Shown here in pieces: positions 1-8,654 of a stretch of 64,000 nt of DNA. Origin of the DNA: Cupriavidus necator A5-1 (GTDB lineage Bacteria; Pseudomonadota; Gammaproteobacteria; Burkholderiales; Burkholderiaceae); assembly GCF_000744095.1 (NCBI RefSeq), contig NZ_JQLI01000001.1, positions 1,364,001 through 1,428,000 of the forward strand. The letters run 5' to 3'. The position numbers and the translations under genes were made by a program. A model generated the notes under the pieces. It ran no database searches and was not told the DNA's origin. It worked only from the letters and a program-made list of their open reading frames with translations. Each line of letters starts with the position of its first letter. Position 1 is the stretch's first letter.

Positions 1-443
1 TCGCGTTTCGAGAGACACCCGTAGGCCGCGCGCAGTGCCGACATCGATTCTTCGTCGCCCAGACGTCTTCGATCCAGCTCAAGCGCTTGGCTCACAGAGC
101 TTAGGAGCTCTTCCTCACAGAAAGGTTTGAGGAAGAAATCAAATGCACCAGCCTTCATCGCCTTCGCACATGCATCTGTATTTTCCCTGCACGATACGAA
201 GACGACTGGCATCCTCAGCCCGAGCACCGGCATTTCTTTCTGGAACTCCAAGCCATTTCCATTGACATTAATATCAAGCACAAGGCAACTTGGCAAAGTT
301 GAAGCGCCAAAATTGACAAATTCCTCCGTACATTTGAAACTTTCGGCACGCATGCCAGATGCCTGAAGTAGGTTATACGTAGATAGGCGCGCCATCTCGT
401 CGCTGTCGACGACGTAGATAACTGAAGAGTCGCTCACGTCCAT
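1..443 (-). CDS. FixJ/NarL-type response regulator, receiver domain (partial)
   Basis: Reading leftward from an ATG at 443, the frame stays open to the window edge, giving about 147 residues. The N-terminal part is a receiver domain: acidic pocket at D13/D15, likely phosphoacceptor D57 in the string LVLDI, a Ser in the conserved Thr/Ser position (about 84) and the K106-P107 pair in FFLKPF. This layout is that of FixJ/TodT/StyR-like two-component regulators, where a LuxR-type helix-turn-helix follows; that part lies outside the window, so output domain and target are unknown. No sensor kinase is visible on this side. The receiver assignment is firm; the FixJ subfamily is inferred from the KPF/EEL pattern. 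Confidence 0.8.
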   Translation of the reverse strand, partial: MDVSDSSVIYVVDSDEMARLSTYNLLQASGMRAESFKCTEEFVNFGASTLPSCLVLDINVNGNGLEFQKEMPVLGLRMPVVFVSCRENTDACAKAMKAGAFDFFLKPFCEEELLSSVSQALELDRRRLGDEESMSALRAAYGCLSKR

Positions 444-1324
444 AGTGGTTATATTTGAGGCTCAAGATCGGCATGCGGCGAGCACCGACGCACATTCACG
501 CCGCTGCCCATCCTCCACGAAAGGGGCTCCCTTCACCCCACCGCACGCCGTCCCGCAGTTGGTCCAATGAACTGTTGAATCGGTACCTCTTCGTACAGAT
601 GATGATGTCCTCCGAAGAATGCCCCGGCCGCGACTTCTCGGGGCGCTGTTATTCTCGATGCGAGCTCAAAACGCGTTACAGCCGGCGTTAGGCACCTGGC
701 ACTTCCTGTCGCGTCTTGGCTATCGCGCCGAAAGGCCGCTGTCTGCCCACATCGAATAGTTTTAAATTCATAATGAAGCATACCAAGTCTGATAGACATG
801 GGCTTTTTAAGATGGATGCTCCCTTGCTGGCTGTTGGATGTACACAAAAACAACCGTTAAAATTACCCAAGATCGCCCGTTTTATCGATATCTTCACGGT
901 CTGTGTGGCGCATTCGTTCCAGCGGACTCGCAGAACGGCCAGACTCATTCGCTAGCCATAAAGCAACGACATTTGCTCGGCGAGCAAAACAGAATTGAGT
1001 AGAGTCTGACATTGTTAGCCGTTTCCCTTGTGCCTAGAATAGGTTCACTCCGACGAGACCTCAAACGACCCGTTTTGGCGTTTGGAGACGGAGCTAATAA
1101 GGCCCGTTAGATGGAAGCGGCCGTCGACAGCGTGTTCGGATTACCAGCGCTTTCCTGGTAGCTTCAATTTGCAGCTCCTGCGCTGTAGCAGAGCGCTGCG
1201 TCGACCATGCCACGGCAGCTGACGTGGTGAATTGATGGATCAATGATGCACTTGCCTATGCCCGAAGCAGCCAATGATTGGCCCGTCGTGATCCACCCTA
1301 ACGCGCTGGGCAAAGGATAGGCTA
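444..1324. other. Intergenic region without a recognisable gene
   Basis: About 880 bases separate the response regulator from the next LysR gene. Short open frames exist on both strands, but none gives a recognisable family or has a good ribosome site. A perfect 8-bp inverted repeat with a 1-base centre lies at 972-988 (TTTGCTCG / CGAGCAAA) and could be a protein-binding dyad; it has no T-run and is not a terminator. The AT-richer stretches near 755-900 could hold promoters for either flank. Confidence 0.4.
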
Positions 1325-2248
1325 ATGGATCTATCGTCGGTTGAGGCGTTTGTTCGGGTCGCAGAGGCGAAGAGCATTACTGAGGCAGCCCGGATGATGG
1401 GCCTATCAAACTCCGGAGTGAGTCGGGCCGTCAGCCGCCTCGAGGCCCAGACTGGCGTGGTGTTGCTGAATCGCACAACGAGAAAAGTCGGCATCACGGC
1501 GGAGGGCGAGGCTTTCTTTGAACGTTGTAGGAGAATCCTCGCAGACCTAAAAGACGCAAAGACCGAGCTGATAGAGTCGGCCAGCGGCCCTACTGGGAGA
1601 CTGAGGATCACGGCACCTATTGGCTATGGCAGATCGGTGCTGATTCCGATGCTGACTCCGTTCAGGCGGCGCTATCCCAAGCTAGTTGTTGAAACAAACC
1701 TGTCAGACGCCGCGGTCGATGTCTTGGATGAAGGCTTCGATCTGGCGATCAGAGTTGGGGAGCTGATTCCTTCGAAGCTTGCGTCGTGCAGCCTCGGTGC
1801 CACACAATGGATTGCCTGCGCCAGCCCCGATTATCTTAGCGAACGTGGATTCCCCGAGGTTCCTGACGATCTACATGCCCACGACTGCGTCGCGTATTTT
1901 TCACCAAGCACCAGGCGCTTTCACGACTGGCACTTCTCGCTTGGCGACACGCCACGTGTTGTGAAGATCGGCGACATCGCGCGGAACGTTGTCGACCATT
2001 GCGATGCGCTCGTTGATGCAGCCCTGTCCGGCGCGGGCATCGTCTACCTACACGACTACGCTGTTCAGCGTCACATCGACAATGGCTCGCTTCTCCGGGT
2101 GCTCTCAGACTTCAAGACGCCACGACGGTCCATCCAGGCTCTCTATCCCATTGCCCGCGCTGTCACGCCCAAGATTCGAGCATTCATCGCACACGCTGTC
2201 GACAACCTGAGACCTTCGCCTTCGGCCCACCACGTCTCCGCGGCCTAG
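1325..2248 (+). CDS. LysR-family transcriptional regulator
   Basis: A 307-residue protein with the standard LysR plan: an N-terminal winged helix-turn-helix (about residues 1-60, with the LysR-type string SVEAFVRVAEAKSITEAAR) and a C-terminal effector-binding domain of periplasmic-binding-protein fold from about residue 90. The start is supported by AGGATAG a few bases upstream of the ATG. It resembles the CrgA/DsdC-like LysR regulators common in Burkholderiales that control adjacent oxidoreductases or exporters. It converges on the GST gene (2366-2995), so it is not divergent from an obvious target. Effector unknown. Confidence 0.93.
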   Translation: MDLSSVEAFVRVAEAKSITEAARMMGLSNSGVSRAVSRLEAQTGVVLLNRTTRKVGITAEGEAFFERCRRILADLKDAKTELIESASGPTGRLRITAPIGYGRSVLIPMLTPFRRRYPKLVVETNLSDAAVDVLDEGFDLAIRVGELIPSKLASCSLGATQWIACASPDYLSERGFPEVPDDLHAHDCVAYFSPSTRRFHDWHFSLGDTPRVVKIGDIARNVVDHCDALVDAALSGAGIVYLHDYAVQRHIDNGSLLRVLSDFKTPRRSIQALYPIARAVTPKIRAFIAHAVDNLRPSPSAHHVSAA

Positions 2249-2365
2249 ATCACCGGCCGCCCATCTGGTAGGCGGCTCCGTATTGGATCGATATCAGCCC
2301 GCCCCCGCCCGGTCCACTGCTAGCGGCAGACCCGCTATGCGGAATCGGCCGCCCAGATTTGACAC

Positions 2366-2995
2366 TTACGCGGTAACTGGAACCAGCCCCTCGACCTTCT
2401 TTATCGCTCGCCCAACGGCCGGACGGCTTTGCACTGCATCGTACCAACGCCGAACGTTGTCGAAGTCATCCAGCGTCAGATCGGGAAACCCACGACGCCA
2501 GATCCAACCGAAATGAGCAATGTCGGCAATGGAAAACTCGTTTCCCGCCGCGTATTCGCGCTCTTCTAAAACCCCATCGAGCAGCCCCAGTTGCCGCTTC
2601 GCTTCTGTGACAAACCGGTCCACCGCATGAGGAATTTGCTCAGGCGCAAACTTCTGGAAGTAGCCGGCTTGTCCGAAGGACGGACTGAGACCCGACGCGT
2701 GCACAAACAACTGCTCAAACGTCCTAGCTCTGGCAGCCGGGTCACGAGAAAGGAGTTCCCCGTGCTTTTCCGCAAGGTAGACCAGAATGGCCGCCGATTC
2801 GCTCAAGACAAAGGCACGCTCCAGGTCCGCGATTACCGGCACTTTCCCATTGGGGTTGAGCGCGAGAAAGCTATCACGCTTCTGCTCACCTTGGCGTACG
2901 TTGACGGCGTGAAGTTCGTACGGCACCCCGAGCTCCTCCAAAGCGATAGGGACCTTGACGCTGTTAGGCGTAGAGAAAGCGTAGACCTCATACAT
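2366..2995 (-). CDS. Glutathione S-transferase family protein
   Basis: A 209-residue protein of normal GST length. Residues 1-80 form the thioredoxin-like glutathione site: beta-alpha-beta start with TPNSVKV, the cis-proline loop GKVPVI and the ESAAI glutathione-gamma-glutamyl contact. The remainder is the helical domain with the N-cap box region SIADIAHFGW. It resembles the YfcG/YghU (nu-type) GSTs, which conjugate or reduce small electrophiles and disulfides in the cytosol. The start ATG is the only sensible one; upstream the frame is short. It sits alone between a convergent LysR gene and an eroded spacer. The exact substrate cannot be read from sequence. Confidence 0.9.
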   Translation of the reverse strand: MYEVYAFSTPNSVKVPIALEELGVPYELHAVNVRQGEQKRDSFLALNPNGKVPVIADLERAFVLSESAAILVYLAEKHGELLSRDPAARARTFEQLFVHASGLSPSFGQAGYFQKFAPEQIPHAVDRFVTEAKRQLGLLDGVLEEREYAAGNEFSIADIAHFGWIWRRGFPDLTLDDFDNVRRWYDAVQSRPAVGRAIKKVEGLVPVTA

Positions 2996-3396
2996 GAGAT
3001 GTTCCTCAGTTCATGTGCCGCATCCAACGGCGGCTGTGTTGGATTACAAGAATCAGAAAGTTGCGTGACTCGGCTGAAGAACGTGGTGCCGAGCCGCGTA
3101 GCGACGGTACGCCACGCGGCGGTCAATCAACCTCACCAGTGACCGCTAACCCGAGGGCCGGCTTAGCGAGGCATTCGTCGAGAACGCGCTTGTGCCAGTC
3201 GACCAGCGCCCGAAGCCGATCTTCGCGCAACCAGGCCGCTATGCTGGAACAAGATCCTCAGGCGCGGTAGACACCAGACACGAATAACAGCCATTCCCAC
3301 GCGGAATATGTGTCACCCGAACCTTTTGGTGCCGAACGTCCCCACACCGTCCGGCCCGCTGCAAATCTGCCGGCCGTAGCCGCAACGCCCTCGCGA
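2996..3396. other. Spacer with a C-terminal gene scrap
   Basis: About 400 bases between the GST and MFS genes. On the minus strand, 3123-3256 is an open frame of about 44 codons ending in TGA, with helical-looking text (ALVDWHKRVLDECL) but no plausible start; it is preceded in frame by a stop near 3257. This looks like the tail of a deleted gene whose family I cannot name. The rest contains nothing I recognise. Confidence 0.25.
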
Positions 3397-4638
3397 TCAG
3401 CGACGGGAGCGCGGCCACAGGCGTACGACGAGCGCGGCCAATGCGCTACCGAGCGCCAGGGCCGACACGCCAACCCAGCCCGAACGGGCCAACAGCACGC
3501 TTCCCAAAGCGGCCCCCGACGACATGCCGGTGAACATTCCTACAAAAAGCACTGCATTGAGTCGGCTGCGCGCACCCGGGTCGATGCCGTAGATGATCGT
3601 CTGATGTGCAACGAGGGAAATCTGCGCACCGAGGTCGAATACGATCGCACAGATAGCTATTAATGCGAGCTGCGCAAATGGGGCCAGCAGGGGAGAAAAA
3701 AGCATCGCCCCGAATGCCGCCGCCGTCAATGTAGCCCCGAGCCGCGTGACAAGCTCGGGACCGCGCTTGTCCGAAAGGCGGCCAGCTAATGGCGCGGCGA
3801 GCGCCCCGGCGGCGCCAGCCAGTCCGTACGCGCCGGCACTAGTGCTGCTCAAATGAAACGGCGCAGCGTGGAGCATGACCGACAGCGTCGACCAGAATGC
3901 GCTAAACCCAAGCGACAGAAAGCCCTGTGCCAGCGTCGCGCGGCGCAAGTCGCCATACTGTCTCCACAGCTTGAACAGTGAGGCAAGCAGCGAGAGGTAA
4001 GACATCCGCGCGGTTGGGAGAAAGCGCGGCAACTTTCGCCAGCACGCTACTCCGATCAATGCAATGCTCGCCGCCGCCATGAAGAACATCGTACGCCAGC
4101 CGTGGTGCTCCGCCACGAAGCCACCAACCGCTCTTGACAGCAACATTCCTATCAGCAAACCTGTCATCACCGTACCCACCACTTTTCCACGATGCCTGTC
4201 GGGCGCAAGTGTCGCCGCGGCCGGCACCACGTCCTGTGCCATCGTCGCCGTGAAGCCAATGCAGGCGCTGGCAACGAGCAGCATGCCAATTCCCGGGGAG
4301 AGAGCTCCAAGCAGGAGTGCCACCGTCAGAGCCGTCGCCTTGAGAACGATGACGCGACGGCGATCAAATCGGTCTCCCAGCGGCGCAAGCAGCAAGATCC
4401 CCGCCGCATAGCCAAGTTGCAACAGCGTTGGCACGAGGCCGATCGTGCTGCCGGATGCCCCGATATCGTCGGCAAGCACACCAAGCAACCCCTGGCTGAA
4501 GTACAGCGACGCGACAGGCAATCCCGCCGCTGCCGCCAGCAGCATGACCGTCTTATTGGGTAGCGTCGTGTGGGGAGCTGGGGACTGGCTGTCCGTCGGA
4601 CTCATGGTTCGCGTGGAAGGAGGCTTGGTGGTCGACAT
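3397..4638 (-). CDS. MFS transporter (drug/solute exporter type)
   Basis: A 413-residue integral membrane protein with about twelve hydrophobic segments, beginning near residue 30. The major facilitator signature between TM2 and TM3 is visible (PLGDRFDRRRVIV), and a second copy of the loop after TM8 (AGRLSDKRGPE). This pattern matches the arabinose-efflux/YnfM-like permeases that export small molecules by proton antiport. The first 29 residues are Pro/Ser/Thr-rich and cytosolic. It is transcribed in the same direction as the LysR gene upstream (4882-5823), 243 bases away, so they may share regulation. Substrate unknown. Confidence 0.9.
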   Translation of the reverse strand: MSTTKPPSTRTMSPTDSQSPAPHTTLPNKTVMLLAAAAGLPVASLYFSQGLLGVLADDIGASGSTIGLVPTLLQLGYAAGILLLAPLGDRFDRRRVIVLKATALTVALLLGALSPGIGMLLVASACIGFTATMAQDVVPAAATLAPDRHRGKVVGTVMTGLLIGMLLSRAVGGFVAEHHGWRTMFFMAAASIALIGVACWRKLPRFLPTARMSYLSLLASLFKLWRQYGDLRRATLAQGFLSLGFSAFWSTLSVMLHAAPFHLSSTSAGAYGLAGAAGALAAPLAGRLSDKRGPELVTRLGATLTAAAFGAMLFSPLLAPFAQLALIAICAIVFDLGAQISLVAHQTIIYGIDPGARSRLNAVLFVGMFTGMSSGAALGSVLLARSGWVGVSALALGSALAALVVRLWPRSRR

Positions 4639-4881
4639 ATTGATTGATGGTCAACTAAGGGAGTAGAACTAGGCGTCCCACTGCGCTTGCCGCAGTTGAG
4701 CCGGGCGTTGGCGCCAACCGCTTAGGAATCAATAAGGGGACTGCGCGAAAGCCCGTCTCGTTCGCCAAAGTGGTAGCTTGGAAAGTCTGATGACAGATCC
4801 GGTCGCCGCCAGCGCACGATTCACGAGCGCCCGAGAAGAGTCCTAGCACGCTGGCGGATCGACTCCCTTCGGGGAACGCCT

Positions 4882-5823
4882 CTATGCAGCAGCAAGCAGG
4901 TTGTCGGTGTGACGGCGGAGCGCTAGTGTCCTGTGCTCCGCCAGAACCTCCGAACACCAGTCAACAAACACGCGCGCTTTCGGGGGGATGTGCCCCTGCG
5001 GCAGGTACATGGCGGTCAGAGGTAGCGCCTCTTCATCCCAGCCCTGAAGTATCCTTCTGAGCTTATTTTCCTCCACTAGCGGCTCTACAAGCGCCAGGGG
5101 CAGACGTGCAATACCGTAACCCTCCAGGGCAAACGCTACCTGGACATCCAGGCTGTCGGTCGCCACCGCCGAGCCCTGGAACTGGTCGGCTTCCTGCCCC
5201 TCACTTGCAGCTCGCCTTTTACTCATGAAATCCGAGCGGTGTGCGATGTAGTTGATCGTGAGGTGATAAGACAGCTCATGCGGAGCGCAAGGCTCCCCGA
5301 AACGATCCAAATAATCGGGAGACGCGAAGTAGCCGGTCTCAAGTCGCCCAACGGGCTTCGCGACCAACGTGTCATCATGAGGTTCACCGACGCGCAGCAT
5401 TACATCGACACCTTCCCGGCGAAGGTCGACATGACGTTCGCTTACAGAAAGCTCCACCTTCAGGTCAGGGTATTTCTGGAAGAACTCGCGTAACCTCTTT
5501 ACCAGCAACGTCTTTGCAATCGCCGCCGTTGCGACTACCCGAAGGGTTCCGCTCGGCGCCAAGCCCTCCCGCGCAACAGAGCGCTCCGCGTCCTCCACAT
5601 CCGCAAGAATCTTGGCGCAACGTGTGTAGTAACTCGCGCCTGCAGACGTAACATCGATACGCCGAGTCGAGCGATGCAAGAGCTTTGTGCCTAGCTCACC
5701 TTCCAAATGCTGGATCATCCTGGTCAAAGTGGCCTTGGGTATGTCGAGCGTTCCCGCAGCCACGGAAAAACTCCCGTGATCCACAATCCTCGTAAACGCT
5801 CTCATCGAAAGAAATTTGTCCAT
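4882..5823 (-). CDS. LysR-family transcriptional regulator
   Basis: A 313-residue LysR protein: helix-turn-helix in the first 60 residues (FLSMRAFTRIVDHGSFSVAA, then KATLTRMIQHLE), effector domain after residue 90 starting with GTLRVVATAA. It belongs to the CrgA-like group by its LLHRSTRR and YYTRCAKIL text. It is divergent from the peroxiredoxin-like gene at 6119, with 295 bases between, and upstream of the MFS gene in the same direction. Either could be its target. The C-terminal tail (about 25 residues after WCSEVLAEHR) is longer than usual. Confidence 0.92.
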   Translation of the reverse strand: MDKFLSMRAFTRIVDHGSFSVAAGTLDIPKATLTRMIQHLEGELGTKLLHRSTRRIDVTSAGASYYTRCAKILADVEDAERSVAREGLAPSGTLRVVATAAIAKTLLVKRLREFFQKYPDLKVELSVSERHVDLRREGVDVMLRVGEPHDDTLVAKPVGRLETGYFASPDYLDRFGEPCAPHELSYHLTINYIAHRSDFMSKRRAASEGQEADQFQGSAVATDSLDVQVAFALEGYGIARLPLALVEPLVEENKLRRILQGWDEEALPLTAMYLPQGHIPPKARVFVDWCSEVLAEHRTLALRRHTDNLLAAA

Positions 5824-5914
5824 GGCGACCGGGACATGCTCAGGAGTCCTATCCGGAGTTCATCCTAGTGGCCGCCAGCTTCGCCTGGTAGTACCCGAAT
5901 CAACATATGAGTTA

Positions 5915-5927
5915 TTCCAACCGGGAA
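5915..5927. promoter_or_regulatory. Candidate LysR box (T-N11-A dyad)
   Basis: TTCCAACCGGGAA, part of the dyad ATTCC-N5-GGAAT (5914-5928), lies in the divergent spacer between the LysR gene ending its 5' side at 5823 and the peroxiredoxin-like gene starting at 6119. It fits the generic T-N11-A LysR recognition form. Such a short motif can arise by chance, so this is a weak call. Confidence 0.3.
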
Positions 5928-6118
5928 TGATCACGGCGCGCGAAGAACCACAGCTGCTCGCGGGCATATCACGGGCCTCTTTGCCGATCAACACCTGAGG
6001 GGCTATTCCTCCAGCGCATGACAGTTATCACCGCGCCGGGTCTATCCATCGCGCATCAATTCTGGGACGATTCCTCGTAAAGGGCGCGACTCAGCGATAG
6101 ACCCGATAGGAGAGCAAT

Positions 6119-6790
6119 ATGACATTGCAAGATAAGCTCGACGCTTTCAAAGCGGATTTTCGCGCTGGCAAAGCACCGTACTTCGCCCCTCCGGAGGTTC
6201 ACGCGGTCATGGTTAAGGCGACAAATGAACTGATTGCTTCAGGGCTTGCGGAACGCGCTTTGAAAGCCGGAGATGTTGCGCCCGCGTTCGAACTGGAGGA
6301 TGGGAATGGACAGATGGTGTCGTCCTCCAAGCTCCTCAAGGAAGGCCCCTTGGTAGTCTGCTTTTATCGCGGTGTGTGGTGCCCTTGCTGCAACATCGAG
6401 CTGCCCGCACTCGAAGAGGCGTTCCCCTCGTTCAAGGCCGAGGGAGCTAGTCTTGTTGCCATCTCTCCTCAGACACCAGCCAACAGCCGCAAATCTGCTC
6501 GGGACTGGAATATAAGCTTTCCGATACTATCCGACGCCCAAGGCAGGATCGCCGCGGCCTTCGGAGTCCGCCACGACTTGCCCTCTGAGTTGATCGAACT
6601 GTATTCGAGGCTCGCAATCAATCTACCGGCACTTAACAACGACTCGCGCTGGACCCTCCCGATGCCGGCGCGATACGTTATAAATCGAGATGGCAGGATT
6701 CTCTACTCGGAGATCAACCCGGACTACACGGTTCGCCCAGAACCCACAGACGTTTTGCCGGTCCTGCGGAGATCCCGCGCGAGCCCATAA
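6119..6790 (+). CDS. Peroxiredoxin-like (AhpC/TSA) thiol reductase
   Basis: A 223-residue protein with a thioredoxin fold from about residue 50. The active-site region FYRGVWCPCC (W87-C88-P-C90-C91) matches the AhpC/TSA 'peroxiredoxin-like' family in which the peroxidatic Thr/Cys pair is replaced by a WCPxC motif. Residues 1-45 form a helical N-terminal extension typical of this subgroup (TLQDKLDAFKADFRAGKAP). The conserved PARYVINRDGRI strand near residue 190 closes the fold. Likely a cytosolic peroxide- or disulfide-reducing enzyme. The ATG follows AGGAGAGCAAT, a good ribosome site. It is divergent from a LysR gene (4882-5823), the usual arrangement for a regulated stress gene. Confidence 0.88.
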   Translation: MTLQDKLDAFKADFRAGKAPYFAPPEVHAVMVKATNELIASGLAERALKAGDVAPAFELEDGNGQMVSSSKLLKEGPLVVCFYRGVWCPCCNIELPALEEAFPSFKAEGASLVAISPQTPANSRKSARDWNISFPILSDAQGRIAAAFGVRHDLPSELIELYSRLAINLPALNNDSRWTLPMPARYVINRDGRILYSEINPDYTVRPEPTDVLPVLRRSRASP

Positions 6791-6861
6791 CGTGGGCACG
6801 GCGGCAAACTAGTCTCTCGCAGGCACTTGGCACCAATGGCTAAACTCCCGCATTGGGTCGC

Positions 6862-7740
6862 TCACGCGCCGTGACACTCGATTGACACGAACTCCTTTGC
6901 CTTTGCGCTCGGCATTCTTCCGGTGGGAAACAGGGCCCAAAGGTCCATGGGGGGTAGCTCCCAATCGTCGAGCACGCGTAACACCTCGCCACGCTCGATC
7001 TCCTCCGCGAACATCCACCTGGAGGCGACCGCTACGCCTAGGTCAGCGAGAACTGCAGCGCGTACCCCTTCTGCGGCAGTGACGCGGATGAGTCCCGAGA
7101 CTTCGACAGAGGCCTCCGTGCTGCCGCGGCGGAATGTCCATGCTGCCCCGCCACCCTGCCTGTCATAGACTATCGCCTGATGGCCTGCTAGATCAGCAGG
7201 CTGCGCAGGAACGCCGGCGGTCTGAAAATAGCGCGGACTGCCAACTACGACTCGGTCGCTGCGCGCGATGCGCCGGGCGGTCATCGTTGAGTCGCCTAGG
7301 GCGCCCATTCTCAAGGCAACATCGATGCCGTTTGAGGTCAGGTCTAGATTGCCATCGTCAAGAAGAACGTCGATGGCGAGCTGCGGATGCCCAGACAGAA
7401 ACTTCTTTAGATGTGGGATCACATGCATGCGCGCGAAAGTAACCGCAGCGCTCACGCGAATGCGCCCCGAGAGAGTTCCCCCCGATCCTTGAGCGGCTTG
7501 CTCTGCCTCAGCCGCAGCCTCTATCGATCGCTTGGCGTGCTCGTAGTAGCTCACCCCCGCCTCTGTCGGCGACAGCCCTCTAGTGGACCTCAGCAGCAGG
7601 CGTACACCCAGACGCTTTTCTAGCTGCGCCACGGCTTTCGAAATCGCCGGCTGCTTAATTTTAAGAACGCGCGCTGCGCCAGAGAACGACCCGGCTTCGA
7701 TGACAGCGACCAGCGTTTCCATTGCGGTCATTTTGTCCAT
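6862..7740 (-). CDS. LysR-family transcriptional regulator
   Basis: LysR protein of about 292 residues. The helix-turn-helix is near the N-terminus (MDKMTAMETLVAVIEAGSF, KQPAISKAVAQLEKRLG), the effector domain begins at SGRIRVSAAV. The start at 7740 is chosen because GGGA lies six bases upstream; an alternative ATG overlaps one codon earlier at 7743. It converges on the peroxiredoxin-like gene and follows the thioesterase-like gene on the same strand (7794-8198), which could be its target. The C-terminus (VSIECHGA) ends a little earlier than in relatives. Confidence 0.92.
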   Translation of the reverse strand: MDKMTAMETLVAVIEAGSFSGAARVLKIKQPAISKAVAQLEKRLGVRLLLRSTRGLSPTEAGVSYYEHAKRSIEAAAEAEQAAQGSGGTLSGRIRVSAAVTFARMHVIPHLKKFLSGHPQLAIDVLLDDGNLDLTSNGIDVALRMGALGDSTMTARRIARSDRVVVGSPRYFQTAGVPAQPADLAGHQAIVYDRQGGGAAWTFRRGSTEASVEVSGLIRVTAAEGVRAAVLADLGVAVASRWMFAEEIERGEVLRVLDDWELPPMDLWALFPTGRMPSAKAKEFVSIECHGA

Positions 7741-7793
7741 CATGCTTCCCAATGCCCTGTTGGTGGGACAGGCACAGAGCCCGGACCATCGCC

Positions 7794-8198
7794 TCAGACT
7801 ATCGACTTTGTCACCCTGGCCGTCGCCACCAAGTTTCCTGCAGCTGTAGCGCCTGCATCGACAAATGCCAACGACCTTCCGTGCTTGACCACTCTGGCCT
7901 CAATTTCACATGTTTCGCCAAGGCCGATTGCGCGCATGACGGACGCGTGAAAGTCGTGCGTGACCGCGTGGTCCTCTTTGCCCATTGCCGGCAACAGTGC
8001 AAAAAGACATGTTGCCTCCATAGCGGCGTACAGCATGGCCGCATGTAGACTGCCCAACGCTAGGTGCTCTTGCTTCACGACGAAGCCCGTACGTGCCACC
8101 CCGCCCTTGCTGCCCTCCCACGCAAGCCCGATATAGACGTTCAATGGCAATGCCAAAACGATCGATATCCGTTGCTGCCAATCTGCGCTCTCGCTCAT
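7794..8198 (-). CDS. Hotdog-fold thioesterase-like protein (PaaI/YiiD-like)
   Basis: About 134 residues from the ATG at 8198, which is preceded by GGGGTGAG; an in-frame ATG at 8222 has no ribosome site. The sequence has the single hotdog domain pattern of acyl-CoA thioesterases: a central helix region (LGSLHAAMLYAAMEATCLFALL) and a strand pair FVDAGATAAGNLVATARVTK near the end, where PaaI-like proteins carry their paired acyl-binding strands. The catalytic Asp/Glu of PaaI cannot be placed with certainty. It lies just downstream of nothing obvious and upstream of the LysR gene at 6862-7740 on the same strand. Role inferred from fold only. Confidence 0.6.
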   Translation of the reverse strand: MSESADWQQRISIVLALPLNVYIGLAWEGSKGGVARTGFVVKQEHLALGSLHAAMLYAAMEATCLFALLPAMGKEDHAVTHDFHASVMRAIGLGETCEIEARVVKHGRSLAFVDAGATAAGNLVATARVTKSIV

Positions 8199-8434
8199 CA
8201 CACTCACCCCTGCATGGCACATCTACTGGATCCGGTGAGGGAGGCTAAACCGCTGGCCGGTCGCCTTGGAAGTACGCATCTTGGACTAATTGTTATGCCC
8301 GAGCGGAATAACAGCTATGGCCCGCGTTCTGGGATTATGTTGGCCGCCTCAAACCGAGCATGAGTGTCGTTTACGCCACATTCATCGCAACGATCTGACG
8401 AAGATTCTCGCCTTCACCCGTCGCCCGCCCGGGC

Positions 8435-8489
8435 GGCGGTCGTAGAACAAAGGAAAGTTGGGTCTTCCGCAATTTGTGTGACGACGGCG
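8435..8489 (+). repeat. Left terminal inverted repeat of the ISL3-like element
   Basis: This stretch matches the reverse complement of 9994-10048 at roughly 45 of 55 positions. Shared blocks are GGCGGTCGTAGAAC, TGGGTCT, CCGCAATTT and TGTGACG, equally spaced in both copies. A shorter relative of the outer half occurs again near 41922-41954. Confidence 0.6.
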
Positions 8490-8654
8490 AACTCGCCTGG
8501 AGGACCTTGCCGTCGTCTCCCCCGCCCCACTACCACCATTCTTCTGCTTGTTGACAAACGTGGGCGAGCCCGCCAGTCTCGTCCTGGCCGTACGAGCTCA
8601 CCCGCCTGCGATGGCGACCGGACTAGCGGGTCGAGCAGGACAAGGCAGGCCGGG

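Noticed and set aside
533..853. A 106-codon minus-strand frame in the first spacer
   Set aside because: Coding-like ending (FFGGHHHLYEEVP) but no start signal and no recognisable family.
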